A stretch of 6,484 bases of DNA, taken from assembly GCA_030151845.1 (NCBI GenBank), contig JASLCM010000078.1:1-6484 (forward strand), given 5' to 3'. Of the stretch, positions 5,211 to 6,484 are shown one piece after another (position 1 is the first letter of the stretch; every line of letters begins with the position of its first letter). The notes beneath the pieces are model-generated. The model was not told where the DNA came from. It saw only the letters and a list, made by a program, of their open reading frames with translations, and made no database searches. A program made the translations under genes and the position numbers. The stretch comes from Bacteroides sp. GTDB taxonomy: Bacteria > Bacteroidota > Bacteroidia > Bacteroidales > Bacteroidaceae.

Positions 5211-6484
5211 ATGAAGAAAAAAGTACTTAATCTATTTTTGCTATTAACCTTACTCGGATTTGTTGGTTGTAGCTCTGATAAGGATGATGTTCCATCGGTA
5301 GATTTTGATCAGATTGCAGGTGTCTATAAAGGGACACTCGCTGTTGAAGTAGAAAGTATCGGTATTGATACAAAAGGTATACCTGCTAAAGTGTATGTTG
5401 AGAAGTCTGGAGAGAATAAAGTGACTGTTAAACTAAAGGATTTTTCATTTGAAGGTATAGAGTTGGGAGACATTATTGTTAAAGATATGTCTGTTAAAAA
5501 ACGTGGATCTAAACACGAATTAAGTGGGCAAGATAGACTCTCTTTAATTGTAGGGGAGTGTGATGTTAAGGTTGATGGAGATATAGAGGGGAAAAAACTA
5601 GATTTAGATATCGATATAAATGTTGTTTCTGGTGCTGTTTCGATGAAAGTTGAGGTTGAATTTGAAGGAGTTAGGCTGGACCAAGATGAAAGCTCTGAAG
5701 CAGAAATCTTATCTTTTAGTTTTGAAAATCCCTTAATAACTGGAGTAGAGATTGATCAAAAGGCAAAGAAAATTCTTCTAACTGTTGCGTCAGAGGCTAC
5801 AGAGGAAGAGCTTAATGGACTTACTCCACAGGTAGTAATTTCAGATAAAGCAACTATAACTCCTAGCTTAGATAAGGCTCAAAATTTTAACAAGCCTGTT
5901 GTATACAAAGTTACTTCGGAAGATGGTACTGTATCGAATGAATATACTGTTTTAGTAGATAAAAAAGTATACAAGTTCGACTTTGAGGAGTGGGTCAATA
6001 AACCCAAGTATATAGCTGAAGTAAATGGTGAAAAAATTGAGGCTTATCTGCCTATCGATCAAGGTGATTTTTCCTGGGGATCAAGCGATGGAGGATTAGT
6101 GCTGATTTATGAAAACTATGCAAAGAAGTTTGGTGTTTCTTATAAAGATAAAGAGTACAATGGAACAAGAAGTGCAGTGATAGAAACGATAGATAGCCGT
6201 GGAAATCCCTCTTTTGCTATATTCCCAGCTATTCCAAAAGTAACTGCTGGTTCTCTTTTTTTAGGAGAATTTTCCCTAGATTATATGTCTCCTTTAAAAA
6301 GTACCAAATTTGGTGTTCCTTTTACCGAAAAACCTCTTTTAATTAAAGGTGCTTTAAAGTATTTACCTGGGAAAGATTTTTATGGCAATAAGGAGCTAAC
6401 AGATAAAAATTCACACGAAGCAGAACTTAACCCTACAGCAAAGGATGAATATGCAATATCGGCTGTCCTTTACGAGGTTGCTGA
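5211..6484 (+). CDS. Surface lipoprotein with calycin-like, Ig-like and PCMD domains (3' end outside window)
   Basis: The frame is open from the ATG at 5211 to the window edge, giving 424 residues without a stop. Residues 1-19 form a lipoprotein signal (three lysines, then a hydrophobic run) ending in the lipobox FVGC with Cys20. The following SSDKDD is acidic, like the export signal that sends Bacteroidota lipoproteins to the cell surface. Residues of about 28-155 are beta-rich and resemble the calycin-like barrel domain (opening QIAGVYKGTLAVEV). Residues of about 165-249 resemble the Ig-like, DUF5018-type module (start ILSFSFENPLITGVEID, end VTSEDGTVSNEYTVLV). From about 252 the sequence matches the PCMD (putative carbohydrate metabolism) domain: YKFDFEEWV, FSWGSSDGGL, GSLFLGEFSLDYMSPLKSTK, FGVPFTEKP and ALKYLPGKDF. 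Domain names are from memory of these families, with no search run. Function is unknown; a glycan-binding or surface role is inferred. It is divergent from aroC and apparently unrelated to it. Confidence 0.85.
   Translation, partial: MKKKVLNLFLLLTLLGFVGCSSDKDDVPSVDFDQIAGVYKGTLAVEVESIGIDTKGIPAKVYVEKSGENKVTVKLKDFSFEGIELGDIIVKDMSVKKRGSKHELSGQDRLSLIVGECDVKVDGDIEGKKLDLDIDINVVSGAVSMKVEVEFEGVRLDQDESSEAEILSFSFENPLITGVEIDQKAKKILLTVASEATEEELNGLTPQVVISDKATITPSLDKAQNFNKPVVYKVTSEDGTVSNEYTVLVDKKVYKFDFEEWVNKPKYIAEVNGEKIEAYLPIDQGDFSWGSSDGGLVLIYENYAKKFGVSYKDKEYNGTRSAVIETIDSRGNPSFAIFPAIPKVTAGSLFLGEFSLDYMSPLKSTKFGVPFTEKPLLIKGALKYLPGKDFYGNKELTDKNSHEAELNPTAKDEYAISAVLYEVA

Noticed and set aside
5206..5214. Two-codon upstream ORF (ATG ATA TGA) overlapping the lipoprotein start
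   Set aside because: It is too short to interpret and is easily produced by chance in an A/T-rich leader; nothing else supports a regulatory role.

Overview
The window looks like ordinary chromosome from a member of the Bacteroidales (phylum Bacteroidota); the genus cannot be fixed from this sequence. The evidence is the low G+C content, starts without Shine-Dalgarno sequences but with A-rich leaders, TAnnTTTG-type -7 promoter elements, and the last gene. That gene encodes a lipoprotein with an acidic stretch after the lipid-bearing cysteine and a calycin-like / Ig-like / PCMD domain series typical of this phylum. No mobile element, CRISPR array, tRNA or rRNA was seen.

Layout. On the + strand, bases 1-2421 hold the 3' two thirds of metA (homoserine O-acyltransferase, first committed step of methionine synthesis). 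It overlaps by one base (TGATG) a complete U32-family gene that resembles the RlhA-type 23S rRNA cytidine hydroxylation proteins. Bases 2422-2608 separate convergent genes and contain a strong hairpin that can end transcription from both sides. On the - strand, aroC (chorismate synthase, 5049-3973) is followed by an M20-family dipeptidase (3973-2609); they overlap by one base (TAATG), so they probably form a two-gene operon. Bases 5050-5210 are a divergent promoter region with a clear aroC -7 box, candidate -7 boxes for the right-hand gene, and three small inverted repeats. From 5211 a + strand lipoprotein gene runs off the end of the window with 424 codons visible.

How the genes relate. metA and aroC feed amino-acid and aromatic biosynthesis, the dipeptidase recycles peptides in the cytoplasm, and the U32 protein probably modifies RNA. 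These are housekeeping genes whose pairings look like translational coupling rather than one shared pathway. The lipoprotein is the only envelope or accessory-type gene and probably belongs to a glycan- or surface-related function continuing outside the window. I found no convincing undescribed system. The points most worth a second look are the lipoprotein, the second cysteine cluster of the U32 protein and the inverted repeats in the divergent promoter region.
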